From: Hominenteromicrobium mulieris
GTDB lineage: Bacteria > Bacillota > Clostridia > Oscillospirales > Acutalibacteraceae
Assembly (NCBI RefSeq): GCF_020687165.1
Contig: NZ_JAJEQC010000004.1
Length of the DNA: 64,000 nt
Direction: 5' to 3' (one strand)
This document shows positions 8,691 to 17,585 of the stretch, piece after piece. The notes under the pieces were generated by a model that saw only the letters and a list, made by a program, of their open reading frames with translations, was not told the origin of the DNA and made no database searches. The first letter of the stretch is position 1, and every line of letters begins with the position of its first letter. A program made the translations under genes and the position numbers.

Positions 8691-9860
8691 TTATTCGACT
8701 ATTCGCGCCGCACTTTCAGCCCGAAGCGAATAGACCGTGCGAATCAGCTCCGTAATGTCCCTGTCGGTCGTGAACGCACCCGGTGAAACGCGCACCGCGC
8801 CGCCGGGCGTTTCACCGTCCGTGCCCATTTTGCGGTGTGCGAGCGGCGCGCAGTGGAACCCACAGCGCACGGCAATGTTCCGCTTTGCAAGCACCTCGCC
8901 CACTTCTTCGCTCTGCATACCGCGCACGTTAAAGCCGAGCACCGGCACAAAGTACATCGTGTCCGGCATTGCGGTGTATAAAACAACATGCGGCATGTTT
9001 TTGAATGCCTCGTATACGCGGCGAATGTGGCGCATTTCCCTCTCCCGCAGCATATCTTCACCGTTCGTGCGCACAAAATCCATGCCCGCGCCGAGCGCGA
9101 GGATGCCCGGCACATTCTGCGTGCCGCTTTCAAGGTACTCCGGCATTTCCCGCGGCTGGTCCAGCTCCAACGCGCGCGTACCCGTGCCGCCCTGTATCAG
9201 GCTTTCCAGCTTTTCGCCGTTTTTCGTAATGAGCATACCCGTGCCCATCGGACCGTATAACCCCTTGTGTCCCGCGCAGCAAAGGTAATCGATGCCGTCG
9301 CGTTCCGCATGAATGGGAATCACCCCGCCGGACTGCGCCGCGTCCACGCAGATTTCCGCGCCGTATATATGCGCAAGCGCCGCCAGCCGCTCCACAGGCA
9401 CGCGGATGCCGAATACATTCGAAGCCTGTGTGCAGACCAATAACCTTGTGTTCTCGCGCATCGCATGACGGAACGCGTCGAGTGTCGCGTCGTTGTCGCC
9501 GGGCGTCACGGGCACAACGGTAAACGAAACACCGTGCGCCTCCATGGCTTTCAGCGGACGCAAAGCCGCATTGTGCTCCAAATCAGTCACAAGCACGTGG
9601 TCGCCACGCTTTAACGAGTGGATAACGATATTCAGCGACTGCGTGCAGCTCGGCTGAAACGAGATGCATTCCGGGCCCGCCGCGCCGAAAAAGCTCGCCG
9701 CCTTCTGCCGCACATCGTAGACCGCCTGCGCCGTCTGCAAGCTCATTTTGAACCCGCCGCGGCCGGGGTTCGCGCCGAACTGCTCCAGCGCCTGCGCCAT
9801 TTTGCGGCGCACCGAAAGCGGCTTTGGGTACGTCGTCGCGCTGTTATCGAGATAGATCAT
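8691..9860 (-). CDS. Class V aminotransferase, cysteine desulfurase family protein
   Basis: The 389-residue PLP enzyme begins MIYLDNSATTYPKP. It has the lysine motif CAGHKGLYGPMGTG and the C-terminal loop VRCGFHCAPLAH with a conserved-looking cysteine. It belongs to the cysteine-desulfurase-like branch (TIGR01977 type, typified by E. faecalis EF2568) rather than to IscS/NifS. The likely role is release of sulfur or selenium from cysteine or selenocysteine to a carrier. It overlaps the DUF3343 gene by four bases (ATGA), and that family is described as a Se/S carrier-like protein, which supports a donor-carrier pair. No selenium genes lie in the window. Confidence 0.85.
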   Translation of the reverse strand: MIYLDNSATTYPKPLSVRRKMAQALEQFGANPGRGGFKMSLQTAQAVYDVRQKAASFFGAAGPECISFQPSCTQSLNIVIHSLKRGDHVLVTDLEHNAALRPLKAMEAHGVSFTVVPVTPGDNDATLDAFRHAMRENTRLLVCTQASNVFGIRVPVERLAALAHIYGAEICVDAAQSGGVIPIHAERDGIDYLCCAGHKGLYGPMGTGMLITKNGEKLESLIQGGTGTRALELDQPREMPEYLESGTQNVPGILALGAGMDFVRTNGEDMLREREMRHIRRVYEAFKNMPHVVLYTAMPDTMYFVPVLGFNVRGMQSEEVGEVLAKRNIAVRCGFHCAPLAHRKMGTDGETPGGAVRVSPGAFTTDRDITELIRTVYSLRAESAARIVE

Positions 9861-10105
9861 TTCTTTTCGCCCCGTTCCGCACGGTAGAACACTTTCACGC
9901 CTGCATCCCGCAAAATGCGCTCCGCTTCGTCCGTGCGCTGCGGAACATATACACCATAGCCGCAGCCGCTTTCTCGGGTGCGCGGCAGCCGCTCAATGTA
10001 GGCTTTTATCCCTCTTTGAAAAAGCAGATCACGGCTTTTCAGCGCATAGGTCACGCTGCTGACAACAATAAGCCGCTTCCCGCCCGTGTCTCTTTTGTTT
10101 TCCAT
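9857..10105 (-). CDS. DUF3343 (putative Se/S carrier-like) small protein
   Basis: The 82-residue product runs from MENKRDTGGKRLIVV to the motif SGCGYGVYV. That Cys-bearing Gly-rich turn and the length fit DUF3343, a family with a SirA/TusA-like fold proposed to carry selenium or sulfur. I chose ATG 10105 because GGAGGTG ends seven bases before it; the longer TTG frame (10120) would read through that ribosome site. Its stop overlaps the start of the cysteine-desulfurase-like gene, so the two are translationally coupled and probably work together. Confidence 0.75.
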   Translation of the reverse strand: MENKRDTGGKRLIVVSSVTYALKSRDLLFQRGIKAYIERLPRTRESGCGYGVYVPQRTDEAERILRDAGVKVFYRAERGEKK

Positions 10106-10174
10106 TGCAAGCACCTCCAAGCCTTCAAAACAGTCTCATCAAAACAGAATATGAGACAAGCCGGGAATTGGTGC

Positions 10175-10203
10175 AAAAAAGAGCTCCGCCGAAGCGAAGC
10201 TCT
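10175..10203 (-). terminator. Terminator after ispF
   Basis: On the minus strand GAGCTTCGC pairs with GCGGAGCTC around TTCG, followed by a run of six T. It lies 17 bases past the ispF stop. Confidence 0.8.
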
Positions 10204-10219
10204 CAAAAATACTGCAAAT

Positions 10220-10687
10220 TTATTTCAGCAGGCACACCGCATGCGCTGCAATACCCTCGCCGCGGCCGGTAAAGCCGAGGCCCTCCTCCGTCGTCGCCTT
10301 GATGCTCACGCAATCGAGGTCGAGGTTGCAGGCGGATGCAATGTTGCGGCGCATCTCATCGATGTACGGGCGCAGCTTCGGACGCTGTGCCAAAACCGTC
10401 GCATCGATATTTTCAATCCCAAAGCCCTTGCGGCGTACCGCCGCCACCGCCACCGCGAGCAGCTTTAAGCTGTCCGCACCGGCGTACTGCGGGTCATCGT
10501 CCGGGAAAAGCACGCCGATGTCCCCGAGCGTCGCCGCGCCGAGCAAAGCATCCGCTATGGCATGCGCGAGCACGTCCGCATCGGAATGCCCCAAAAGCCC
10601 CTTTTCATACGGGATATGCACGCCGCCCAAAATGAGCTTTCTGTTTTCTACAAGCTTGTGTACGTCATAACCATGACCGATCCGCAT
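10220..10687 (-). CDS. ispF: 2-C-methyl-D-erythritol 2,4-cyclodiphosphate synthase
   Basis: This 155-residue protein starts MRIGHGYDVHKL with the metal ligands of IspF, has the HSDADVLAHAIADALLGAA motif, and ends with the TTEEGLGFTGRGEGIAA signature. It cyclises the CDP-methylerythritol phosphate product with loss of CMP in the MEP isoprenoid pathway, as a cytosolic trimer. AAAGGAG precedes the ATG. ispD lies 12 bases upstream, so ispD-ispF form an operon closed by the terminator at 10175-10203. Confidence 0.96.
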   Translation of the reverse strand: MRIGHGYDVHKLVENRKLILGGVHIPYEKGLLGHSDADVLAHAIADALLGAATLGDIGVLFPDDDPQYAGADSLKLLAVAVAAVRRKGFGIENIDATVLAQRPKLRPYIDEMRRNIASACNLDLDCVSIKATTEEGLGFTGRGEGIAAHAVCLLK

Positions 10688-10699
10688 AGTAACACTCCT

Positions 10700-11377
10700 T
10701 TACTTTTCCGCCGCAAAAGCCTCTGCCACAAGCAGATCCTCCGGCGTTGTGATCTTGATGTTTTTGTAGTCGCCCGGGGTCAAATATACCTTGCCGCCCG
10801 CCGCTTCAATGAGCTGGCAATCGTCCGTATATTGCTTTCCGGCGTTTTTCGCAAGGCACAGCGCTTCTTTATACAAAGAAAGGCGGAATACCTGCGGCGT
10901 CTGAATGGCACGCAAAGTGCTTCTCTCCGGCGTAGCGCACACCGTGCCGTCCGCCGCAGCAACCTTGATGGTGTCTTTCACCGGCACCGCCAGCGTCGCC
11001 GCGCCGTATTTTTCCGCGTCCGCGCACACGGTTTCGATTTCCTCCGGCGTGATAAACGGTCGCGCCGCATCGTGCACGGCGATATACTCTGCGTCACCGC
11101 AAAGCGCCGCACCGTTTGAAACGGAATCCTGCCGCTCCTTGCCCCCCTCGGTAATCGTGAGCGGCTTTGTGACGAACGCCGACGCTTTTTGGATTGCATC
11201 GAAATCGCATGCACGCGCCACAATGACGATCTTTGAGATGCACGCGGCATTCTCAAATGCGCGCAGTGTACGGCTCAAAACCGGCTCGCCGCCGATCTCC
11301 ATCATCGTTTTCGAAGCGCCGCCGCTTTTCATACGTGCAGAGCTGCCCGCCGCCACCAAAATTGCCGCCGTTTTCAT
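10700..11377 (-). CDS. ispD: 2-C-methyl-D-erythritol 4-phosphate cytidylyltransferase
   Basis: IspD motifs are plain: LVAAGSSARM near the N-terminus, HDAARPF in the middle and IQTPQVFR plus TDD before the C-terminus. The enzyme joins CTP to methylerythritol phosphate in the MEP pathway. I take the ATG at 11377 (225 residues) because AAGGTGGG stands about seven bases upstream; the longer frame starting at GTG 11389 overlaps that ribosome site. Length and motif spacing are normal. It is the first gene of the ispDF operon. Confidence 0.95.
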   Translation of the reverse strand: MKTAAILVAAGSSARMKSGGASKTMMEIGGEPVLSRTLRAFENAACISKIVIVARACDFDAIQKASAFVTKPLTITEGGKERQDSVSNGAALCGDAEYIAVHDAARPFITPEEIETVCADAEKYGAATLAVPVKDTIKVAAADGTVCATPERSTLRAIQTPQVFRLSLYKEALCLAKNAGKQYTDDCQLIEAAGGKVYLTPGDYKNIKITTPEDLLVAEAFAAEK

Positions 11378-11507
11378 CACGTTTCCCACCTTATTTTTTC
11401 AAGTATTCAAATGCGTTTGCCTAAAATATAAATACAGTATACCGCGATGCTCGCCGCGGGTCAAGGCAAGATAATTTTCTCTTTCGACGTTTTTTATCAA
11501 AAAAGCA

Positions 11508-11537
11508 TTGAATTCCCGCCGTCACCTATGTTAGAAT
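11508..11537 (+). promoter_or_regulatory. Sigma-A promoter for the Na/Pi cotransporter
   Basis: TTGAAT (11508-11513), an 18-base spacer and TAGAAT (11532-11537) precede the gene by about 85 bases. Confidence 0.55.
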
Positions 11538-11623
11538 AAGCTTGTATGTAAAGATTAAGTAAGAAAAAAGAAAAAAATTTGAAAAGCGAGCGTTTTGCGC
11601 ACACAAAGGAGCTGCAACCACAA

Positions 11624-13432
11624 ATGGACATTTTCTCCGTTATTACACTCTTTGGCGGACTTGCGTTCTTCCTCTACGGCATGCATTTGCTTTCCTCCAG
11701 CCTTGAAAAAATGGTCGGCGGCAAGCTCGAACGTATTTTGCGTTCCATGACCTCAAACCGCTTCAAGGCCCTTTTGCTCGGCATGGGCATCACCATTGCG
11801 ATCCAGTCCTCCTCTGCTATGACGGTCATGCTGGTCGGCCTCGTCAACTCCGGCATCATGGAGCTTGGGCAAACCATCGGCGTCATCATGGGCTCAAACA
11901 TCGGTACCACCGTCACTGCGTGGATCTTAAGCCTTTCCGGCATCACGAGCGACAACGTTTTCGTACAGCTTTTAAAGCCGGAGAGCTTTTCGCCCATCGT
12001 GGCGCTCATCGGCATCATTCTCATCATGTTCACCAAGAGCAGCAAGAAAAAGGACATCGGCTCCGTATGTGTCGGCTTCGCCATTTTGATGACCGGCATG
12101 ACCATGATGAGCGGCGCGGTAAAACCGCTTGCGGACTTGCCGCAGTTTAAAGAGGTCTTAACGATTCTCGATAACCCCATCATCGCCATTTTAGTCGGCG
12201 CAGGCATCACGGCACTCATCCAGAGCTCCGCTGCTTCGCTCGGCATTCTGCAGTCTCTCGCCATGACGGGCAGTATTTCGTTCAGCATGGCGCTGCCGGT
12301 CATTATGGGCCAGAACATCGGTACATGTATCACGGCGCTGCTTTCCTCCATCGGCACCACAAAAAGCGCAAAGCGCGTGACCGCCGTGCATATCTACTTT
12401 AACGTGCTCGGCACCGTCATCTGTCTTTCCGGCTTTTATATTGCAAACAGCATTTTCCATTTCACATTCACCGACCAGCCGATCTCCTCGTTTATGATCG
12501 CAGTCGTGCATTCCGCATTCAACCTCATCACCACGTTCATTCTGCTGCCCTTCTGCAATCAGCTTGAAAAGCTCGCCGTTATCACCGTGCGTGATAAGCG
12601 CCTGAAGCCCGGCAAGCAGGATCCGCACGCGGTTTTGCTCGATGAGCGTCTGCTGCTCTCTCCGTCCTTCGCGATTGCGGAGTGCCGCAATGCCACCACA
12701 AAAATGGCAGACCTTGTGCGCGACACCATTTTGGATGCCATCGGTCTGCTCTCGCATTTTGATTCCGCCACAGCAGAAAAAATCGAGAAAAACGAAGAAA
12801 CCATCGACCAGTACGAAGATAAGCTCGGTTCTTACCTCGTCAAAATTTCCAGTAAAAACCTCTCCACGGCCGACAGCAACGATGTTTCGCAGCTGTTGCA
12901 TACCATCGGCGATTTCGAGCGTATCGGCGACCACGCGGTGAATCTCCTGCGTGTTGCACGCGAGATCCACGATAAAGATCTGAAATTCTCCGAAAAGGCC
13001 CAGCAGGAGCTTGAGGTCTTCACAGGTGCTATCATCGAGATTTTGAACATCACGACAGACGCGTTCGTCGAGAACAACTTACAGCTTTCCTACGAAGTAG
13101 AGCCGCTCGAACAGGTCATCGATTCATTGAAAGTTGAACTGAAAAACCGCCACATCCGCCGCTTACAGGAAGGCAAGTGCACCATTGAGCTCGGCTTCGT
13201 GCTCTCAGACATCCTCAACAATTTCGAGCGCGTTTCCGATCACTGCTCTAACATTGCGGTATGCCTGATCCAGATCAAGGATTCCACCATGGACACACAC
13301 GGTTACTTAAACGAGATCAAAACCTCCGGCGACCCGCGCTTCACCGGCTATTACAATCGCTTCACAAGCAAGTATACACTACCGGAAAGCCGCCACAAAA
13401 AGGCCCCGCAGGAAGTACCTGTAAAAAGCTAA
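11624..13432 (+). CDS. Na/Pi cotransporter family protein with PhoU-like domain
   Basis: The 602-residue protein begins MDIFSVITLFGGLAFFLYGMH, the usual opening of bacterial NptA/PhoU-fused transporters. Two inverted Na/Pi repeats each carry a QSS motif (IAIQSSSAMTV and ALIQSSAASLG) within eight or so membrane helices. From about residue 330 a soluble PhoU-like helical domain follows, with IGDFERIGDHAVNLL and LNNFERVSDHCSNIA. It likely imports phosphate with sodium and senses it through the PhoU part. An in-frame TTG at 11579 would add 15 residues but lacks a ribosome site; AAAGGAG precedes the chosen ATG at a rather long distance. It is a single-gene unit. Confidence 0.9.
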   Translation: MDIFSVITLFGGLAFFLYGMHLLSSSLEKMVGGKLERILRSMTSNRFKALLLGMGITIAIQSSSAMTVMLVGLVNSGIMELGQTIGVIMGSNIGTTVTAWILSLSGITSDNVFVQLLKPESFSPIVALIGIILIMFTKSSKKKDIGSVCVGFAILMTGMTMMSGAVKPLADLPQFKEVLTILDNPIIAILVGAGITALIQSSAASLGILQSLAMTGSISFSMALPVIMGQNIGTCITALLSSIGTTKSAKRVTAVHIYFNVLGTVICLSGFYIANSIFHFTFTDQPISSFMIAVVHSAFNLITTFILLPFCNQLEKLAVITVRDKRLKPGKQDPHAVLLDERLLLSPSFAIAECRNATTKMADLVRDTILDAIGLLSHFDSATAEKIEKNEETIDQYEDKLGSYLVKISSKNLSTADSNDVSQLLHTIGDFERIGDHAVNLLRVAREIHDKDLKFSEKAQQELEVFTGAIIEILNITTDAFVENNLQLSYEVEPLEQVIDSLKVELKNRHIRRLQEGKCTIELGFVLSDILNNFERVSDHCSNIAVCLIQIKDSTMDTHGYLNEIKTSGDPRFTGYYNRFTSKYTLPESRHKKAPQEVPVKS

Positions 13433-13461
13433 CCAAGCTATTTAAAGCCGCATAGAATTTT

Positions 13462-13494
13462 AGCCCTCCGTATTTGTTTGCGGAGGGCTTTTCT
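13462..13494. terminator. Terminator between the Na/Pi cotransporter and spoIIID
   Basis: AGCCCTCCG pairs with CGGAGGGCT, followed on the plus strand by TTTTCT. It lies between two converging genes. Confidence 0.85.
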
Positions 13495-13748
13495 CATTTC
13501 TTCTGTGCCTCGTATTTGCGCTTTGTCGCCATACCGCCGCGGATATGTCGCTGGGCTTTATTCACCGCCAGTACGCTGCTCACCTCTTTGTAAAGCCCCA
13601 TATCCACGCTGCGCAGCCGCTCGGCAACGTCCTTATGTACGGTGGATTTACTCACGCCGAACTGCTTTGCGGCACGGCGCACAGTAGCTTTGTTCTCTAC
13701 GATATACTCCCCCAGCATGGCGGCTCTGTCCTCAACATTCTGCTTCAT
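13494..13748 (-). CDS. spoIIID: Sporulation transcriptional regulator SpoIIID
   Basis: The 84-residue protein MKQNVEDRAAMLGEYI... has the SpoIIID helix-turn-helix FGVSKSTVHKD and the LAVNKAQRHIRGGMATKRKY basic tail. SpoIIID is a mother-cell regulator that acts with sigma-E and prepares sigma-K expression during sporulation. AGGGTG lies about eight bases before the chosen ATG at 13748; the longer frame from 13784 overlaps the promoter transcript start. Its promoter (13783-13811) fits the sigma-E consensus closely, as expected from B. subtilis. The gene marks the organism as a spore former. Confidence 0.95.
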   Translation of the reverse strand: MKQNVEDRAAMLGEYIVENKATVRRAAKQFGVSKSTVHKDVAERLRSVDMGLYKEVSSVLAVNKAQRHIRGGMATKRKYEAQKK

Positions 13749-13782
13749 CGTAACACACCCTTGTCTGTGATACTTGTGCTGC

Positions 13783-13811
13783 ATTATATGTTGAGCTTTT
13801 CTCTAATTATA
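13783..13811 (-). promoter_or_regulatory. spoIIID: Sigma-E-type promoter of spoIIID
   Basis: On the minus strand TATAATT, a 14-base spacer and CATATAAT match the sigma-E consensus (ATA near -35, CATAcAaT at -10, 14 bases between). The start point would fall about 25 bases before the ATG. Confidence 0.75.
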
Positions 13812-13973
13812 CCTCTTTTTGTTTTGAAAAAGAATTTAAACGCTCATCAACACATGGAATCAATTGTTACTGCTCTGCCGTGCATCCCGATATTCATCAA
13901 TCATGAGCCACTTTTTCCTTGAGATACCCTATGAAACCAGAACCACTTGCCCAGCAAGCAGGTCTCTTTATAA

Positions 13974-14010
13974 AAAGAAAGACAGCACCTAAAAGGCGCT
14001 GTCTTTCTTT
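13974..14010 (-). terminator. Terminator at the end of the sugar-acid operon
   Basis: A 13-base-pair stem (AAAGAAAGACAGC with GCTGTCTTTCTTT) lies 20 bases past the stop of the MBL gene, with T-rich sequence on the minus strand. The rest of 13812-13973 shows nothing I can name. Confidence 0.85.
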
Positions 14011-14029
14011 TCGTTCAAAACACGATTTT

Positions 14030-15436
14030 TTAAATAAAATGGAAAAAAATTCCTGCAGAACCTGTATTGCAATAATGTTCCGGAGAATCTATGACCGATT
14101 TCCAAGAAATCTTTCCAGAAATTAAATTGTTACACAGGCAGATCATATCCAGCATAACCTGCTGGCGAATTGGGTTAAAATACTGAGACTCCCCTGCTAA
14201 ATAATCCTGCTGATGACGCGGATCACAGCCGTTTTCTTGAATTCCATGACCGCCTAACCAAGCAAAATTCTTCAGCTCAGACATGCGAGGGGTTATTTTC
14301 ATCAGGCTTTCCCGGTACTGCTCCACCGTCTCCATTGCATGTTCTTCAGAGCAAATCAAAAGTACAATATAACCAGATCCAATAGCGTCCCCAGTGAAAA
14401 TACATTTATGACTACGATCCACAAACACTACCGAATGCGCAGTATGACCGGATAATTCCCACACTTCTACGTCTATGTCTCCTAAATGAATCTTCGTCCC
14501 TTCCTCAATAGGAATAAACTCTGTATGAGAATTGTTCGGATAACGGAACGTTGCAGGAAATACATCTGATTTTTCCCTCATCAAGGCAATATCATCTTTA
14601 TGCAGGTACACACGATCAAAAGAATCCACCCAGTGCATGTGATCGCCGTGGGGATGAGTGATAGCCACCTCTACCGGAAGATTGGTGAGAGACGTCACAA
14701 GTTCCGCTAAGTTTCCTTCTCCTAAACTAGTGTCGATAAGTAACGCCTTATCCTGACCTTCAATCAAATAGCAAGAGGAAGAAAACCAATCGTCAATACG
14801 CCATACTCCGGGTTTCAGCCATATCACCTGAAATTGATGTTTCCGGTTCTGTTCCAAAAGCCATGAAACCACCCCATCTTCCTGGATTGCCTTATTCCAT
14901 GGATTCTTCTCATACATGGATCTCATTTCCACACATTCCGAACCTGCAGTTAATAGGCTCATGACCAGTTGGTCCACGTTCACTGCCACTTTTTCCTTCC
15001 GTATAATCTGTGGTTCTTCTTCTACCAAATAAGCACGAACAGGAACATTCTTCATGGCTCTAACTTCATAGGGATCTCCATAACCTCCAACAGCGCAAAT
15101 TCCCGCGAACCACTGTGGAAAATGGCTTCCAAGACGCCAGACCCAGTCCGCTGCGGAAAGGGTTCCTGTCAGAGTAATTCTATTTTCGTCCACGTCCTCT
15201 CTCTGACGCAATGAGTAGAGCCAATCTCCTACAATCTGCTCTTCGGTTTGCGGATAGATCACTAAAGCTGCAACGCTTGCTCCATTTGCTTGAGAAAACA
15301 GCAAATTAAGATCCCTTTGTGCATCTTCTTCCTTATCCGCCAGGCAAATAATCAATGGCTTTTTTCCAGAACTTGCCCCTTCTTCCCAAAAGCAAGTCAT
15401 TTTTCCGTTTTCATTCGGAATACTTAGGATTTTCAA
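14030..15436 (-). CDS. MBL-fold hydrolase with an N-terminal esterase-like domain
   Basis: The 468-residue protein has two parts. Residues about 1-200 resemble the alpha/beta-hydrolase fold of depolymerase-like esterases (KKPLIICLADKEEDAQRD, VDENRITLTGTLSAADWVWRLGSHFPQWFAGICAVGG). The position of the nucleophile motif reads LTGTLSAAD rather than GxSxG, so this domain is probably not catalytic. From about 225 a metallo-beta-lactamase domain follows with THPHGDHMHW, LSGHTAHS, FTGDAIGSG and a late GGHG. The substrate is unknown; lactone or ester hydrolysis would fit the neighbouring lactonase, SDR and dehydratase. It is the last gene of the island operon, followed by a strong terminator. Codon use is AT-richer than the flanks. 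Confidence 0.75.
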   Translation of the reverse strand: MKILSIPNENGKMTCFWEEGASSGKKPLIICLADKEEDAQRDLNLLFSQANGASVAALVIYPQTEEQIVGDWLYSLRQREDVDENRITLTGTLSAADWVWRLGSHFPQWFAGICAVGGYGDPYEVRAMKNVPVRAYLVEEEPQIIRKEKVAVNVDQLVMSLLTAGSECVEMRSMYEKNPWNKAIQEDGVVSWLLEQNRKHQFQVIWLKPGVWRIDDWFSSSCYLIEGQDKALLIDTSLGEGNLAELVTSLTNLPVEVAITHPHGDHMHWVDSFDRVYLHKDDIALMREKSDVFPATFRYPNNSHTEFIPIEEGTKIHLGDIDVEVWELSGHTAHSVVFVDRSHKCIFTGDAIGSGYIVLLICSEEHAMETVEQYRESLMKITPRMSELKNFAWLGGHGIQENGCDPRHQQDYLAGESQYFNPIRQQVMLDMICLCNNLISGKISWKSVIDSPEHYCNTGSAGIFFHFI

Positions 15437-15470
15437 ACTTAATTCTCCTTTCTACACTTATAATTTGCAC

Positions 15471-16679
15471 TCACGGTCTTACAGCTGTGCCGTCAGTAGT
15501 ACGAGCCAAAAGCCATCCGGGCTCACGGTAACTGCAAGGATACATAGCCGCCTTTTTCTCATCAATATCTATACCAAAACCGGGCTTATCATTGGCATAC
15601 AGATAACCATTCCGCACTTGAGGACAACCAGGGAATACCTCTTCTTCCTCTGGGGAAAACCCGGAAAACTCCTGAATTCCGAAATTCGGAATGGCAAGAT
15701 CCAGATGAAGTTGGGCAACCACTCCCACCGGAGAAAGATCTCCAGGTCCATGCCAAGCAGTGCGTACGCCGAAATTCTCGCACAACGCCGCCAACTTTCG
15801 GGCAGGCGTTAGGCCACCTATCTGACTGACGTGAACCCTGATATAGTCGATTAACCGCTTGGAGATTAGCTCGTTCCATTCAATCGGATTATTGAATAAC
15901 TCACCCATGGCAAGAGGTACTGCTGTCTGATTGCGGAAATGGCTAAACCACCCCATTTGCTCCGGCGAAAGAGCATCTTCCAGAAAGAACAGTTGGTATG
16001 GTTCAAGTTTCTTGGCTAACCCTATCGCCTGTGCTGGTGTTAACCGCTCGTGTATATCGTGAAGCAACTCCACTTCATATCCTAACTTGTCGCGAAGATG
16101 GCTAAATAGCTTAACTACCCCCGCACAGTACTGATTCGGGTCATAGTAAGCACCAGGCTTGCTGTTTTCCGGAGAAATAACTCGTTGTTTTCCCTTTCCC
16201 ATCTGACCGCCATAGGTTCCCATCTGGCATCGCAGGTAACGATATCCATCTTCCATATACCTGCGAACATTTTCTTCCACCTCTTCGGGAGTGGCACCGT
16301 CAGTGTGACGATAGACCGACACTGCTTCCCGGCACTTTCCTCCTAGCAAATCATATACCGGCATGCCCGCCATTTTGCCTTTAATATCCCAAAGCGCTTC
16401 ATCTACACCAGAGATAGCGTTGTTGAGTACAGGACCGTTACGCCAATAGGAACTTCCCATAGCTGTCTGCCAGATATCTTCAATATCATTCACGCAACGT
16501 CCCACCAGCAAAGGTTTCATATATTCCTCCACTGCCGTGGCTACAGCCGCCCAACGTTGGGTAAATGTGGCACAGCCTAATCCATAAAGCCCCGGCTCAC
16601 TGGTCTCCACTTTTACTACTACTAAGTCAATGCCTCGGGGCGCTGTAAGGATTGTTTTAATATTCCGAATTGTGACCAT
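15471..16679 (-). CDS. Enolase-superfamily sugar-acid dehydratase (mannonate dehydratase/RspA group)
   Basis: The 402-residue protein carries the active-site residues of the ManD group at near-standard positions: Asp208 and His210 (HDIH), Glu234 (FLEDAL), Glu260 (AMGELF), His310 and Asp314 (WHGPGDLSPVG) and Glu337 (IQEF). This family dehydrates aldonic acids such as D-mannonate or D-gluconate to 2-keto-3-deoxy acids using Mg2+. Many members are promiscuous or of unknown substrate, and I cannot tell which this is. YRHTDG replaces the more usual Y-x-H-A-N/S-G motif. It lies between the SDR and MBL genes in one minus-strand operon, consistent with catabolism of a uronate or aldonate. Confidence 0.85.
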   Translation of the reverse strand: MVTIRNIKTILTAPRGIDLVVVKVETSEPGLYGLGCATFTQRWAAVATAVEEYMKPLLVGRCVNDIEDIWQTAMGSSYWRNGPVLNNAISGVDEALWDIKGKMAGMPVYDLLGGKCREAVSVYRHTDGATPEEVEENVRRYMEDGYRYLRCQMGTYGGQMGKGKQRVISPENSKPGAYYDPNQYCAGVVKLFSHLRDKLGYEVELLHDIHERLTPAQAIGLAKKLEPYQLFFLEDALSPEQMGWFSHFRNQTAVPLAMGELFNNPIEWNELISKRLIDYIRVHVSQIGGLTPARKLAALCENFGVRTAWHGPGDLSPVGVVAQLHLDLAIPNFGIQEFSGFSPEEEEVFPGCPQVRNGYLYANDKPGFGIDIDEKKAAMYPCSYREPGWLLARTTDGTAVRP

Positions 16680-16697
16680 ATCAAATAAGTTCCTTTC

Positions 16698-17549
16698 TTA
16701 AACAATTCTCTTAAATACTTCTTCTGCGAACAAGGAATGAGCTTTGCTCCACCCATTGAAATCTTCCCCAGGTAAAACATGTTCCGGCATACCGGGAAGA
16801 ATCAGACCTCCATCAATTCTCAGAGTAGTGCCAGTAATATAAGAAGCTTTTTCCGAAGCTAAAAAAGCCACAGCTTCTCCGATATCCTCAGGCATGCCAC
16901 AGCGTTCCAATGGAATCTTCTTTCCCAAATCGTCCCAAAAATCTGTTTTTCCCTGATTTACCAATTCCTGCTTATCCCGGACTCGAACAGCTCCAGGCGC
17001 TACGTTATTAACTCTGATCCCGTAAGGTGCCAAATCCAAAGCGATAGACTGGATCGCCCGATTAAGTCCAGCTTTTAACCCTCCGTAAAGAAAATCCCCT
17101 GCATAGGCACGTTCACCTCGGGATGATGTGATGTTGATTAGGCTACCTCTCACCTTATTTTTTACCATATAACGCGCTGCTTCTTGCATCATTAGTATGT
17201 AATTTTTGAAATCGAGATGAAACAGCAAATCGAAAACTTCTGGCGTCAAGTCAAGGATATTCTCAAATCGGGTCACTCCAGCGTTATTTACGAGCAAATC
17301 CAACCCACCCAAAGCTTCAACACTTTTCTTCAATAACTCTACACCAACACCTTCCTTTTCTAAGGAAGCCTGAAAATAGAAGCACTTTCCACCATATGTT
17401 TCCTGAAGTTCGTTAGCCAACTTTTGAGCTTCCTCCTGCTTAGTAGCGTAGGAAATGGCTAAGTCATACCCTTCTCTGGCCAAGCAACGGGCAATCCCGT
17501 TCCCAATACCTCGGCTAGCTCCTGTTACCACTGCCTTTTTTCGTTCCAT
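16698..17549 (-). CDS. Short-chain dehydrogenase/reductase (SDR)
   Basis: The 283-residue protein has the classical SDR features: TGASRGIG at residues 9-16 for the cofactor, NNAG, ITSSRGE with the catalytic Ser, and YGGLK as the Tyr-Lys pair. The C-terminal IDGGLILPGMPEH tail is about 25 residues longer than in a minimal SDR. It probably oxidises or reduces a sugar or sugar acid with NAD(P). Next to a beta-propeller lactonase and an aldonate dehydratase, an aldose or uronate dehydrogenase is the most attractive reading; a fructuronate-reductase-like role is the alternative. Confidence 0.85.
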   Translation of the reverse strand: MERKKAVVTGASRGIGNGIARCLAREGYDLAISYATKQEEAQKLANELQETYGGKCFYFQASLEKEGVGVELLKKSVEALGGLDLLVNNAGVTRFENILDLTPEVFDLLFHLDFKNYILMMQEAARYMVKNKVRGSLINITSSRGERAYAGDFLYGGLKAGLNRAIQSIALDLAPYGIRVNNVAPGAVRVRDKQELVNQGKTDFWDDLGKKIPLERCGMPEDIGEAVAFLASEKASYITGTTLRIDGGLILPGMPEHVLPGEDFNGWSKAHSLFAEEVFKRIV

Positions 17550-17585
17550 TGCAATACCTCCTATCTGTATATGTTACCGCAAAAA

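Noticed and set aside
13545..13922. Plus-strand frame of 125 codons opposite and beyond spoIIID
   Set aside because: It is antisense to spoIIID and its promoter and lacks a ribosome site.
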